From Platynereis dumerilii (taxonomy: Eukaryota > Annelida > Polychaeta > Phyllodocida > Nereididae): a stretch of 64,000 bases of DNA. This document shows, one piece after another, positions 13,331 to 24,994 of the stretch. Position 1 is the stretch's first letter; every line of letters begins with the position of its first letter. Under the pieces are notes generated by a model. That model had not been told where the DNA came from, did no database searches, and worked only from the letters and a program-made list of their open reading frames with translations. The stretch spans positions 22,159,974 to 22,223,973 of the forward strand of contig JAPTHN010000007.1 of assembly GCA_026936325.1 (NCBI GenBank), read 5' to 3'. The translations under genes and the position numbers were made by a program.

Positions 13331-14026
13331 TAACAGTGAATTTCAAGTGGAAATTGTGTATTATTTCATTTCATCAATAAGAGAGTAAAAGCATATTTCC
13401 AATGGAAAAATTCGTTTTAAGGCAGTGTAACAAACTCATCCTCCCATTGCAGGGTTCGCTTATGTACACTCACCATGCCAATAAGTGCCTTCAATTTCTG
13501 AAGTTTCAAATCATTTAACAGCTTTTTTCCGGCGTGATTTAAGTGATTGTTTATGGTTTTCTACAAAGAAACTGATTGAAGCAACAAGCAGGCAACAATG
13601 AAACACTCAACAATCCATTCAATTGTATTGAGAGGACTGTAACTGTTAATTATGTATGTCACACCGGAGGAGAGGTAATGTTTTTGTTACGACTTCACAA
13701 AAAAGTGCATCATGTGGTCAGGGTAAGCTCAGCAAGCCTACTCTGAGAAGTCAGGATGAACAAACTAGGCAAAAGAGACATGTCTGGAAACGGGTGGGGG
13801 ACCATTACATGTGCCGAATCTTTTCCATATTAATTTTGGGTCTGATATGGTCAAATACTCCCCCCCCCTGCCAAATACGCCACTGCAATCCGATCTGCAA
13901 CCTCAGATTCATGGTTACAATGTATGTATTCAGTAATTATGTATTCAGTAAATTGTTTATAGAGCATGAAAATGAGTTGTGGCATAGGAAGGATCCTGAA
14001 TGTTATATTACAATATGTGCTGAATA

Positions 14027-14284
14027 CAGGGGCGGACTGGCGGCATTTCGGGCCGCGTGGCAAAATAAGTCAATGGGCCCCAACGACCAACGTTCCTACA
14101 ATCAGCGATATTTCAAAACGGAAAACAAAATGCTTCAGGCCTAATTTGGCATATTGTTACAATTGGGGGGGGGGGGCAACTTGACAGGGCACTGTCCTTT
14201 TCCAGTTAGTGTGGTTGCAGTACTTAATCAGGGCCTTTATGAGCAGCTGCCACTTTGCCACATCTATAGGCCAGTCTGCCCCTG
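14027..14284. mobile_element. hAT-type MITE with perfect 8-bp TSD
   Basis: The left TIR is CAGGGGCGGACTGGC and the right end is its inverse, GCCAGTCTGCCCCTG. The 8-bp word GCTGAATA is repeated exactly on both sides (14,019-14,026 and 14,285-14,292). Eight-base target duplications with CAGGGGCG-type ends are the hallmark of the hAT superfamily. The 258-bp interior has no transposase, so it is non-autonomous. Perfect TSDs and near-perfect TIRs suggest a fairly recent insertion. Confidence 0.93.
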
Positions 14285-14429
14285 GCTGAATACTACTAGG
14301 TAAACACCATTCAACATCCTCTTTTCTAGCTTTCTGAAAGGTAGATGGATCAATAAGTATAGATGATATTTGCGCAGCGAAACGTCCGAACGCCATTTCG
14401 CGAAGCAAATTGAGCACAGGGGACGACTC

Positions 14430-14580
14430 AAAAATCTCTGCAGTGATGCTCTCAACATCAACAGTCCACAGCGGGGAATTAGGTCAAGTGGGTCCAGCTT
14501 CTCATCAATGATTTAGTTTCGTATTTAGTGAAACCAAACATATTCATCTTCGAAGGTGCAGAGTCTTAAAAATTCAAACT
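14430..14580 (+). repeat. Dispersed repeat, pairs with 41,100-41,260
   Basis: The stretch around GGGAATTAGGTCAAGTGGGT, followed by CCAGCTTCT and CATATTCATCTTC, is shared with 41,100-41,260 in the same orientation. The family is unknown and no ends were defined. Confidence 0.6.
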
Positions 14581-14989
14581 TTTAGGTAATTCGTCAAAGA
14601 ATGTATTACCTTCTGTCTGTCTGTCAACAACATTAAAGAAAAACTGCTCTGTGCTTTCTTATTAAACTCAGCAGAATTTTTTCTATTACCACTATTAAGG
14701 ACTGATTCGATTTGGGTGACCATTCACACGTCGGACATGTCACAATCACAAGATACAGTTTTATATATTCCTTATATCAATCTTATCTGGCTTGCCTGCT
14801 TATACGTTTCGCATGACTGAGCACTGTGCAAAGCTGCATCTCAGGTCAGCACTCATGATTCATGATAATGCAAGACAAATCTATTTGATCCATCACCCTT
14901 TTTTTCAATATTGCACTCAAAGGAGTGCAACAACCTTGTATGTAAACTTTCTTTTGTAAAATGGTACTATGTGGGTGATTCTGCACTTT

Positions 14990-15830
14990 ATAGGCAGTGA
15001 CATAACGGGTAAATAATAACGTAACAAGGAGATGCATAATATATGGAGTTATTATCCTTCCAAAAAGTACATATAAAGTGATTTTTTGCTTGTAAAGTGG
15101 AAGTGTGACATAATATGGCAGTTCCCATAGGTGTTCCATATGAGGTCACAGGTTGTTCAGCCAATCATTGCTCACTCTGCATAGTATGTCATATCAAATC
15201 TGTGAGATAGTATACCAGCATATGACTACATGCTATGTGTGTAAATATGAAACACATTCAGTTGTGGCTCGCAGTGGCAAATCTAGAAATGACAAGGGAG
15301 GAGGCATGTTAATCTTTGGCCTGAGGGGGGAGGCATGCCCCTCAGTGTTGAACCAAGGGAACACAAAAAAGATTGCTCATGATTTCGATACAGTGATCAC
15401 AGAGTTGATCCTCCCTCCCTTCCCCAGAAGAGTTAATCAATCCATAAAAAAGGTGCAAATATGTATCCCCTTCATGAGACACCCTAGCTGTGCCACTGGC
15501 GCAAACAGTAAACAACATCCAGATCAGGCAGCTTATGAGTGACAGTTGTTTATTGATTCACACAGCTTGTAATATTCTTATTTCGCTCAGTTATGCTTCA
15601 TGGCACTCTCATACCATGTCATATACCATATATGGCAATTCTGTACACTACATCATGTGCCAACACTACATCATGTGCCAACACTACATCATACTCCACA
15701 CCTCAGCCAATCACGATGCCCCATCTGTGTGAGGTCACATACCAATTTTGCTAAATTTTTCATATTCTACATGCTTTTTGGAAGGATAATAAATCAGCTA
15801 TTCACCACAGTAAACAAAACAATTAAATGT
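14990..15830. repeat. Loose inverted repeat around a hAT MITE
   Basis: TTATTATCCTTCCAAAAAG near 15,048 is the inverse of CTTTTTGGAAGGATAATAA near 15,774. CAGCCAATCA and GAGGTCACA words also occur on both sides. This looks like an older inverted-repeat element into which the hAT element at 15,272-15,498 was inserted. An 18-bp word close to CACTACATCATGTGCCAA is tandemly repeated about 2.5 times at 15,646-15,693. Confidence 0.45.
15272..15498. mobile_element. hAT-like MITE, CAGTGGC ends
   Basis: The left end CAGTGGCAAATCTAG and the right end CTAGCTGTGCCACTG are inverted copies with mismatches at two positions. The flanking 8-mers do not match (target duplication eroded or absent). The interior of 227 bp is rich in G/A then C/T runs and carries no ORF of its own. 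The end sequence is of hAT type. Confidence 0.7.
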
Positions 15831-16076
15831 ATCAAATATTTTTTGCAAATATATGTGTCTGCATGGCAGTTGTATAACTTTTCTCTAGTTAGTCGTATTA
15901 TTGTCTCACATAACATCATGGATGGTATCATCATTTGGTTTAAGATTAGCCATGCCATTCTGTCTTCTGAAGGTGTCCAAATGGCTTTCCCGAAATTGAT
16001 ATTTTTGAACAGATTTGTTCTTGCTTTCGGGCCAAATGCGTTGAATAGTTAAACCATTCATGGTCTATAATTTGTG

Positions 16077-16260
16077 TGCTGGGATGCCGATTAATGGCTC
16101 CAAGGTTCGAATCCAGGATTGAATCCAGCTCTTGCCTGATTACCCGGGTGGGTCTATATCGGAAGGAAGTTTTAAATCATCCTTCACCTTATTGCTGTGT
16201 CATCATCCTGACCAAATTAGCTTACCAAGCCTATTTATAAACACGGGACGTTTATTGCTT
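16077..16260 (+). mobile_element. tRNA-derived SINE
   Basis: A box-B word GGTTCGAATCC lies at about 16,104 and is followed by the family body: CAGCTCTTGCC, a CCCGGGTGGGTC variant, TCATCCTTCACC, ATTGCTGTGTC and a TATTTATAAACACGGGACG end. It is older than the 61.6-kb copy: the body has many substitutions and the box A region is not clear. Confidence 0.75.
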
Positions 16261-17238
16261 CATTATATGTGTGCAAATAATTGCGTTTTATCAGGGTCTG
16301 CTCGATAATGACAGAGTCAAGTTTGTCTTTAAGCAGGCCCTGGTCTTGAATACCATTAAAATATTTCCATTTTCTCAATAGGCCTATTCATTTATTAATT
16401 TGTTTTTTCAATACCAAATCAATAAATTCTGATTCTGAAGCTCAAAAGTATACACAAAGTTCAAAAGCTAAGTTATCGATTTCCTTTTTCATGCCTACTT
16501 ATGCATCCTACCTTTTTCTTTGAACAATTATTTTTAGCCATATATTTCAAACAAAGCCATCAACAGTCTAAATCTGAACCATGTGTGGGAGTGGAAGTTG
16601 TTATTACGAATACATCTGTCAACAGAAACCCTTGAACTGGGAATGTCTCAAAAAAAGAACATGCGAAATATTGAAGACTCTTGGAATTCTTCCCAGTAGT
16701 AGTATCGAAGACTGATAACTGCTGTGGCAACATTACAGCCATCCACTTTGATATAGACACAATGAGGATCAGTTCACTGTGAAAAATGCATTTCTTGACT
16801 ACTGATAGCTGATGAAGTATCATCTTCTCTACTTCAGCATTGGAAACATGGAGGCTGTTTGATTAGTCATGATCAATAGAGGCCATTTGACTTGTCAAAA
16901 CTGATTTCAGAGTGAAAATCAGATACATAATCTTTTCCTTTGGCTGTCACCAACAAGCGGGATTAGTCTCCTTAAATCAAATCAACATTTAAAGTATAGG
17001 GTATGACCATGACAAATCATCAGCATGATGACACACCAAGTGCCATTTTCACAGTGCAACAGTCCACTCTTTTTCTTTATCAAAGTGGAAGGCTGTAAAC
17101 ATGCAAAACATTGATTTGGCTGGAAGATGCTTCAAAGGGGGAAGTAAGCTACCTTGGCAAAAAAGCGTAGGGGGAGGGGAGACTTTACACCAATGCTACA
17201 GCTCCCTACCCTTATTTTGTTGACTTTATAGTATTTTA
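16261..17238. other. Intergenic, nothing recognised
   Basis: AT-rich DNA without a supported ORF, RNA gene or repeat boundary. Confidence 0.5.
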
Positions 17239-17387
17239 CAGAGGCGGATCCAGAAAATGCCGGATGAGGGTTTATAAAAGGAATTGTATAAAAAATACCG
17301 CAGAACTTTTTTTGCATTAAAATCTACAGGCCCAAGAGGGTGGGGGTCGAACCCCAACCCCCCCCCCCAACCCCGATGGATCCGCTG
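17239..17387. mobile_element. hAT-like MITE, CAGAGGCGGATCCA ends
   Basis: The left end is CAGAGGCGGATCCAG and the right end GATGGATCCGCTG. The interior of about 149 bp ends in a run of C and A. The flanks both contain TTTTA but are not a clean 8-mer repeat. TIR style matches hAT elements with CAGRGGCG starts. Confidence 0.65.
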
Positions 17388-19618
17388 TTTTAGATAAGTA
17401 TAAAAGTGGCTAAAGGACCAGTGTTATACATGTGATAGGGGTTTGCATCATTCTTTTCAGCCTTCCTGTATGGTTTGTTAGTCATATCATTAGCGCTGCC
17501 CTGGGGGGTTCCCCCCTAGGCAAGGCAGCTCTTGGTTTCGTAAGGAAGATTTTTTGCACACACTAAAATGTTAACATTTAGGCCTAATTTTATGTAACAG
17601 CTACTGGGCACCTGCCACTACTTTCACAGCCCTTCTTCACTGTATGTTACGTTACTGTCATAAAGTTTGTCCCAGGATCTTTAAAGTAACATTTAGTGGC
17701 TTTATTGTGACATTTTGAAAGTATTTCTTCCACAGTTCTACACACACTGCTCTCCCAGCATGGCTATGGCTGCAATAGCCTGTTCTTCTGGCCTGCATGC
17801 ATTCACATAGCAGGGCACCAGACTATGGCTGCATCACTTTCATCATTGAGATGGGCACTCACTTTCAATTGAGTAAGAATTGCTTCACAGCTTTTTGGGT
17901 TCCTCTGACATAGTGGGCTCTACTGGACTAATAAAATGAATTGAACTCACTTTAAAATTCTGAAAAACATGCAATTGTGTTGATTGGTATTGTTTCATAT
18001 CACCCCAATGTTGTGAATTTACCAGTTTGTGTTATTTTAATGCAACTTGAATTCTATGTAGAATTGGCAGATCTAATTCTTTAATTTCAAATATAAGCAC
18101 AATGATTATTTTTACTTGATTTGTTTAGTTGGTCTATGTCAGTGCTTCCTTGTACTCAATTAATGTCAACAGGAAGTTTATTGAAAATGGTGCAATCATA
18201 TTAAAAATCTAATGGACAATATTTCATGTGACATGTTATTTACTATTAGCTGATAATGATAAGGAAGCCTAAAGAAAAACATACCTTAATTCCTGTTCAC
18301 ATATCAAGTATTCCCTTAGACGTGAAAAAAGCAGGTCAGCATATACTTTATACTTCAAGAATGTCCATTTATCACATGGAACTAGGTTACGTGAACATGT
18401 GTGAGAAACATGACACACCTTGTAGCAGTCCTGTTTGATGTTAACTGTAAAAGTTAGCTGTTATCAACAACTTGTTTATACTAATCCAGTGTTTACAAAT
18501 TCGGTAGAAAGAATGCAGGAAGGAATGAAGGAAGGAATGAACAAAGGAATGGACAAAGGCATGAAGGGAGGAATGTAGTGGGGGAAGGAATGGAAGGCCA
18601 GGAAATGTGTATTTAGCCAAGACAGCAGTGATCCTGTGAGCCAAGATTTGACTGAAATATTACACTGAGGGATATACACTAACTACGGATACATGTGTGA
18701 TTCACCCTTAGGCAGCCCACCACTCACTGGTTTCCGTATGACATTTCTAGTTTTCTTTTCAAGTATCCCATTATTCATGCCTTTAAAGGTTGCTCTGCTA
18801 AGAACAACACAAATGCATACTCAGGGTTCAGGGTCTCACTGATTGGCTAATTGGACTTGTCAGCTCCAGAGCTGACCAACTTCTGGAGAGGGTCTTCAGA
18901 ATACAACATTGCAACCTTAGAAGGGAAGGCTGCTGTTTTACAGTCAAGTCTTCATTCACTGTTAGGCCTGTGTGGATTTTAGCAATTTGAGCATGCCCTG
19001 CAGCTAAATAAATGAAGTTGAAATAGGCCTAGAGCCGAAAACAATCAAGATCAGAAAGATTATTTTTTCTTAGCTGAAATTAACCTTATAAAAACAATAA
19101 CTAAAAAAAATATGACCTGACGTTACCTGAGCACTGTGAAAAAAACAATATAGCAGATATCAGAGTTTACTGTTCAAAAATTGAACAAGAAAATTCTTTT
19201 AAAAAAACATCTGGCTTTATTTTTTAAAATTATGTATGTAGAACTATGGTGGAATATTTTATTTTGACCTTCAGAGAGGCAAATGCAAAATGGCACAGTA
19301 TATAATACTATAGAGTATGTATGTTGTAAATCCATGGATGCACACTTAATTCATTTGCAAGGTCTTATCCCTCCTTGATATCTGTATTATGATGGGATTA
19401 AATTTGAATTTGAATATCTATAGAAGCTCGTCAGAATCAGTGTCAAGAAATATTTAACAAATAAATTATATCAACGATTGGAATTTGAATATTTGCTTTA
19501 ATATCCATACACTCAATAGCTCTCAATTAATTCTGTAACTCTTAATTTTACTGTGCAGTGTTTTTTCTTATAAATGCATTTTACTGCTTTTATTACATGA
19601 TAGAACCCTTTTATGCAT
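17388..19618. other. Intergenic with a short GGAATGAA-type repeat
   Basis: No gene is supported. A degenerate 8-bp tandem repeat (GGAATGAA and variants) lies at about 18,510-18,580 and yields proline/serine/histidine-rich shadow ORFs on the minus strand. Confidence 0.5.
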
Positions 19619-21004
19619 TATATCCCAGTCAACATTTGAGTCTGCACAGCACTCACTGTGGGATCACAAGAAACTCATATGGTGATGTCATGCTTGAGAG
19701 TGTCATCAAGACATCACAGTGACCTCACACCTTGTGACCTCATGCATTGCTACCTCATGCAGAGCTCTCTGAAATCTCACATACTGAGGTCAAAATGTGA
19801 GCTCACGGTCAGCTCACATATGATGGTGTCACTATGAGATCTCTCAGGGAGGTGACAAGGAAGTCACACAGAGATGTCACAGAGAGCTCACATTGTGACC
19901 TCACGCATGGCTACCCCATGCAGGGCTCACACAAATCTCACATGCTGAGGTCAAATTTTGAGCTCTCTGTGAGCTCACAGTAAGCTCACAAATGATGGTG
20001 CCACTATGATATCTCACAGAGAGCTCACACTGTGAGCTCTTTGTGACAGGAACATCACATGGCCATCACAACATTCCATCCACCATTTTGAATCAACATG
20101 TAAAAGGGAAATTTGGGAGAGGAAATAATGCATGTAAGTACACTTTTATATAGTATGTAGTTTTGAAAATTATGTTAGCATTGGTTTAAACACTTAGTGA
20201 TTCCACAGGCATAGAAATTAAGTATCCAGAAAATTACAACTATATGTGTTTTGACAGTTAAATTATACAGCAGTTTTGGCACAATCTTTTAACTGCCAAT
20301 TAGTATTAGGAGCCATTGCACTAAACAAACACATACAGTTTTGATATGTATGAACTAGTAATGTTTTCCATTTTAATTGACAACTTATCTTGGAATAATT
20401 AGATAATAGACATCAACCACACACTCAGTATAGGATATTTCAGCCTATATATATTTGGGACATTATTGCAGTTCTGATATATTAAATGTAGCACATGCAT
20501 GTATTTGTATTATTTTTATTTTGTTTCAGGTTGCTGGTTGATATGTATGGGTTGGACTACAGGAATGAAGATTGAAGAGATTTGAATAAAGTCCCCCTCC
20601 CCCCCAAATCCAGCAATGTGACTTGACAAATAAAATGAGTGAACAAACTTGCTATTCTGTATGTGTGTTTATCTAACTCTGGAAGAGGTCAATGAGGGTG
20701 ATTTGAGGTCACAGGATTTCACCCTGCAGAGGTCACAGAAAGTTCACCCTGCAGAGTTGACCTCAGAAAAGGCTCACAGAGAGCTCACAAAAAGCTCACA
20801 AGAGGCTCACATGGATCTCACTATGAGACCTCACATTAGGCTCACAGGGAGCTCACAGTGTGACCTCCACTTTTGAGCTCAAATCACCCTCATTGTCTGG
20901 CTTCAAAATGAGGTTGATGTGAGGTCTTTTCTGTGAGCTTTCAAGGTGTCTTTGAAGAGGTCACAGATATATCACAGTGAGGTCAAATTGTTGACTGGGA
21001 TATA
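19619..21004. mobile_element. 1.39-kb TIR element packed with GAGGTCA/GAGCTCACA
   Basis: The ends are inverted copies: TATATCCCAGTCAACATTTG on the left, and the right end read on minus is TATATCCCAGTCAACAATTTG. If the outer TATA is the target duplication, the true TIR is TCCCAGTCAACA. The first 430 bp and last 320 bp are filled with variants of GAGGTCACA, GAGCTCACA and TGACCTCA in both orientations. The left part contains two copies of a block of about 125 bp, offset by about 170 bp (near 19,735 and 19,905). The middle (20,060-20,640) is ordinary AT-rich DNA. No transposase is present. Superfamily undetermined. Confidence 0.8.
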
Positions 21005-23829
21005 CTGTATATATATACTGAAAATGTATACATTCCATTGTTCCTGATCAAGGGATTCTAAAGAAGTGATAGCATTCATTTGACTGCCCACGTCATTCAG
21101 CGTTTGCAGTATTAAGAACAGTGCATGTGGCGACACCTATAATACCATTGTTATGCATATGGTGATATATTTTGTGCAATTACAAAACAAAAAAGTTACA
21201 AATAACATCCAAACTATTACCAGGACATGATGGACTAATGCGCCAGACGTAAAAATGGTTACTATACATGAAACAATATCGTAACTGGTAGACCTATTAG
21301 TTGGGATCTGTAGTCGAAAATACTAGTGATATTGCTTGGGAATTTCAAATTTTGTGAAGATTGTTAGAAAATTGGTCAATCTAGCTCAATCCTCCTTTGC
21401 CAGACTACATCAACGCTTCCCATGGGTTATCCTAAACTGGTCAACTCCTATAACTCATCTTTTGACGGGGTTTCTGGGAGAAATAATTCAGTCATTATAG
21501 CGTGAGGTAAGCTGTAAACATGCCCAAGTTAAAGGAGTTAACCACTGTAGGATGACTGATTAGGCATGTCAAAATCTCAAGATTTTGTACGGGACTACCT
21601 ATGACCCTTGCCCAACCAGAAAAATTTATTTCCCCCTCCCCCATTTCAGGAGTTACGAATCCTTCCTAAATCTCTTGTGAGGGCAGCCAGAAGATGAGGA
21701 TGAAATGAAAAAAGTAGGTGCTGAAGTCTGCAATTTCCTAAGCAGACAGATTTCTGAGTATTAAACATGCAAAGCACACATTTGGCTCAAAGATGCAATA
21801 TGATATGACAACCGTCGTCTTCAAATCTATTTCAGCATTAGCTCAGAAAGCTGCATGAAAAGCTATTGCAGTCTTGTCACGTGCCATAGATCATATAGTT
21901 TTCATTTTCTCAATGAAGATGTGGTCCTGGTATTCTCCATATCTTTCTGAAACATTAAAAGAAAATATCTAGTTGACTGCTATTTGCTGCCACCTATGGG
22001 CCAAATTCGCGAGCTCCTGTAAGCGATTAACAGAAAATCAGTGTGCGGAACTCTCACAACTACATCTGGAAGAAACCAGGACATTCCCAGCATTAATGAT
22101 GGCTTAATATATCTTCAAAATTCATGACACCTCAAGGTAAATGATTCTGAAGTACCGAGCCCGTTTAAAAGTAATCGGGCAGTTTCAGGGACTCATCGTC
22201 GGCATTAGTAAGAAAGCAATTATAGTTTTAAGAGGTGTTTCATTAATTGATTTCACTCACATTGAGCCAGAAGGCCCATGCAGAACAAACATTTCTGATT
22301 ACATCGAAAGTGCAAACATGACACATGTTTTATTGTACAGGTTAGCGGTAGCCAGTGTCATATCTGAGGAACGTCTGAACAGTACATAGCTATAATTCAC
22401 CAGAACAGTAAACCAAAGCAACAAAATATATAATTATGTGTAATTCGTCATTACAGTAGATGAATGAGGAGTACCTACGTTTAGCTGCTGGTGGCCATCA
22501 GTGACCACACAACAAGCCCTATCCCCACTAATATTTGAGTTAAATCTCAGGTCACATGACCACCGCAGTTGTCCGCTATTAACGCCTCCCACACACATGT
22601 TACTCACTCAATCTATCCACCTATCCTTCTTTGTTGCTGTCATACTTCAGATGGGAGCCCACAATAGTCTAACTCCTCTCTCATTTACGTTTTCATACTC
22701 CACCACTTATCTGCCACCAGGAGTGCATTAAACTGCATATCTCTCATATTTTACTCCACAGAGGGAGCCACCTCTCATAACCATTTTCCCAAAGCTGCCA
22801 GCATAGCATGTTTAACCTGGAGACACTGCCAAACGAAACGCCACCTACCAGCACGAATTGCTCCCGCAACTAATCACGCTCTACCTGCCTGTGCCTATTC
22901 GGGTTCAAACACGTACATGTCACTCTAAATACCAGTATCAAATGTCCATAAAATATTCCCTTACTTTTACATTGTTTAACACGACAGCATCACTTGGCGA
23001 TAATTCATTGTAAACTTCTTTTACTGTAATGGGCATTTTCTAGTCAAATACATTGAAATAAATTGAAATAATCTGTCAATTCGTCATAAGGGAGCATGTG
23101 ACCTCATTGATTAGAGGCGTGACACATCAAACGGCTTTCCCTGCTAGCATTGCAAGTATAGGCTTTGACCTTATAAACTGCTTATGAGCCATAAGGAATA
23201 ACATGGCAGAGATACGGCTGTGACCGCACAAGAGACATTCCAGTACTTTTCTGCAAGCACTCGTTTTTCATCTATTGTAATAGTCGCTACAAGTTACTAT
23301 GCACACCATTTGAGAGATATTTTCATTAACTCTCTTGTAAACCTCATCATTTTTCAGTAATCCTTTAATCCTATTTTTCAGCAGAATTATATTCATTATC
23401 CGCTTTACATGGATAAGTTCTGTACTTTTGGCAATTAAAGAAGATTAAAGTATGTTGTAGCTTTAGAGGCCTTGGATGTGATTTTTCACTGAAATATTCA
23501 TCAGGCTCATCTTCCTAATTGCAGTAAGCCAGGAACAAAGTCTCAACAATTTGTTCCTTTTTCAAGTTCTTGTTACAGTCAACGAATGACGAGTAGCCTA
23601 CATACATTCGACTTTTGGCTAACATCTATGAGAAGTTTTGGAGGCGATAATGTTATTTTGGATAATTTCCGTTTACATACAAATTATGACCTCGCTAGTG
23701 AGTGGTGTGGCTTATTCATGGCTTTTGCTAATAGCATGGCTAGTACGGTGTAGCATAATAGGCCTACCCCATAATGTTTATACGACCACATGAAAAATCA
23801 GTGGATATATCCCATGTGGTATTAATAGT
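21005..23829. other. Intergenic, nothing firmly recognised
   Basis: About 2.8 kb with no supported gene. An 82-codon plus-strand ORF at 22,141-22,389 has no recognisable domain. The stretch 22,460-22,920 is somewhat richer in C and could be a regulatory or untranslated region, but nothing specific shows this. Confidence 0.45.
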
Positions 23830-24133
23830 TATTTGTTTTTTGCTTGGCGGCTATACAGGACTTACCTTACCGAAGATAGCTGTATCTGGGTGAAGCAAAG
23901 CTGAGCCCGGATACAGCTATCTGAGGGAAGGTAAATCCTGTATCTGCCAAAAGCAAACAACAAATTACGAATTTGTCTGATTGCATGATATAATAAAACC
24001 CCCATAACGGTGTAGTTCAAAGGTATGAACATCATGAGTGTCAGGTATGACGAGTGTTACTTAATTCAGAAGCACACCTGACACGAATGATGTTCATGGC
24101 TGTGAACTACACTGCTATGGGGTTTTATTTATA
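23830..24133. repeat. Two adjacent long palindromes
   Basis: First hairpin, about 23,830-23,965: GTTATTTGTTTTTTGCTTGG... pairs with ...CAAAAGCAAACAACAAATTA; the inner part GATAGCTGTATC/GATACAGCTATC is near-perfect. Second, about 23,991-24,133: ATAAAACCCCCATAACGGTG pairs with its inverse at CACTGCTATGGGGTTTTAT, including GAACATCAT/ATGATGTTC. Arms are about 60 bp each. They look like MITE-type foldbacks or two ends of one element; they lie 65 bp upstream of the Harbinger insertion. Confidence 0.7.
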
Positions 24134-24197
24134 ACCCGCAATGATTTTATCAGTGGTCTTTATTATACTTTAGTCTGATGACTTCAACTTCTCTAAG

Positions 24198-24200
24198 TTA
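24198..24200. repeat. Target site duplication TTA, left
   Basis: TTA directly outside the left TIR; the same TTA follows the right TIR at 30,849-30,851. The empty site would read CTCTAAGTTAGGAGCAG. Confidence 0.93.
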
Positions 24201-24229
24201 TGCTCCATTCTCACGGCGGCTCCCGGAGA

Positions 24230-24795
24230 ACTATTTGAATCGGCAGCGAAGTATTTTCAGGAAAGACGGAAAAATATTTCCTCTTTTTACGTATCGCGCA
24301 GGGGCATTTTAGGTTCCCGCCGGACATCTTTTGGTTGCGCGCCGTCGAGAAACCTGCTTCTTACCGTCACTTCAAATCGCCACGGAGCAGAAAAAAAGTT
24401 TCAACCAGTACAAATTTTATTAAAATCCACCGCGGAGCAGACCAGAAAAATTGTTCGACGCCGCGATCAGAAAAGTAAGACTGCGTTGAAGTTTTCGCGC
24501 CACTGAGGGGCAAAAAGTTTCCCGCGGATTTGTAAAACGAGCGGGATTCTCTGCGTGGCGCCAAAAAGGTCGACGCCGCGGTTCTTCTGCACTCCGCCGT
24601 CAAGGAAAATGCTCCTGGACGTGTGCAAAACCTTCGCGCCGTCGTCTGGACCCCCTCAAGGAGCAGACAGAGTGGCGCCAGAGGGGCTATTTTTAGCAAA
24701 ATCCTTTGTCCGCGGAGTACTGAAAGCATCGCGGCGTCGACCTTTCGTGCCACGGCGGGAATGGGGGGTCAGCCATGGAGACGCACTGGCGCGCG
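24230..24795. promoter_or_regulatory. Left subterminal GC-rich motif cluster
   Basis: Between the left TIR and the ORF1 promoter, short GC-rich words (CCGCGG, GCGCGCC, CCCGCCG, GACGCCGCG, CACGGAGCAG) alternate with A or T runs about every 25-40 bp, in both orientations. A matching cluster lies inside the right end. Such subterminal repeats are where transposon-encoded proteins bind in several DNA transposon families; assignment to the Myb/AT-hook protein here is inference. Confidence 0.5.
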
Positions 24796-24802
24796 CCTCG
24801 CA

Positions 24803-24810
24803 TATAAATA
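24803..24810 (+). promoter_or_regulatory. TATA box for the Myb-like gene
   Basis: TATAAATA directly after a GC-rich GCGCGCCTCGCA stretch and about 190 bp before the ORF1 start codon. Transcription would start near 24,835, giving a 5' leader of about 160 bases. Confidence 0.55.
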
Positions 24811-24902
24811 GAAGAGCAGCCACTAGAGCACCATAACCACTCTGAACTTCAAGACGAACGCATCTATACTCCATGACACTCTGCTTCACAGCCTACTGAA
24901 TT

Positions 24903-24994
24903 GCTGCTTCATTGCTGAATCGCTGCTTCATTGCTGATTGATCCTGCTTCATTGCTGATTCATCCTGCTTCATTTCTGATTGATCCTGCTTCAA
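24903..24994 (+). repeat. 21-bp tandem repeat in the 5' leader
   Basis: Four to five copies of a unit close to CTGCTTCATTGCTGATTGAT, ending 1 bp before the ORF1 ATG. Copies differ by single bases. The position, directly against the start codon, is unusual and could affect translation initiation. Confidence 0.75.

Larger units (their letters stand above)
9729..13345 (+). repeat. Segmental duplication copy B
   Basis: Direct copy of 96-2,850, offset by about 9.6 kb at the left and 10.5 kb at the right; copy B therefore carries about 0.9 kb of extra sequence. It includes two versions of the exon-like ORF (11,195-11,345 and 13,085-13,330, both minus strand). Confidence 0.75.

Noticed and set aside
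13656-14184. ORFs of 162 and 72 codons
   Set aside because: They run into the hAT MITE at 14,027-14,284 and have no domain; chance open frames.
18441-18679. Minus-strand ORFs rich in Pro/Phe/His/Ser
   Set aside because: Translations of the degenerate GGAATGAA repeat.
20649-20876. 75-codon ORF in the GAGGTCA element
   Set aside because: The peptide is just the repeat word translated; no transposase motif.
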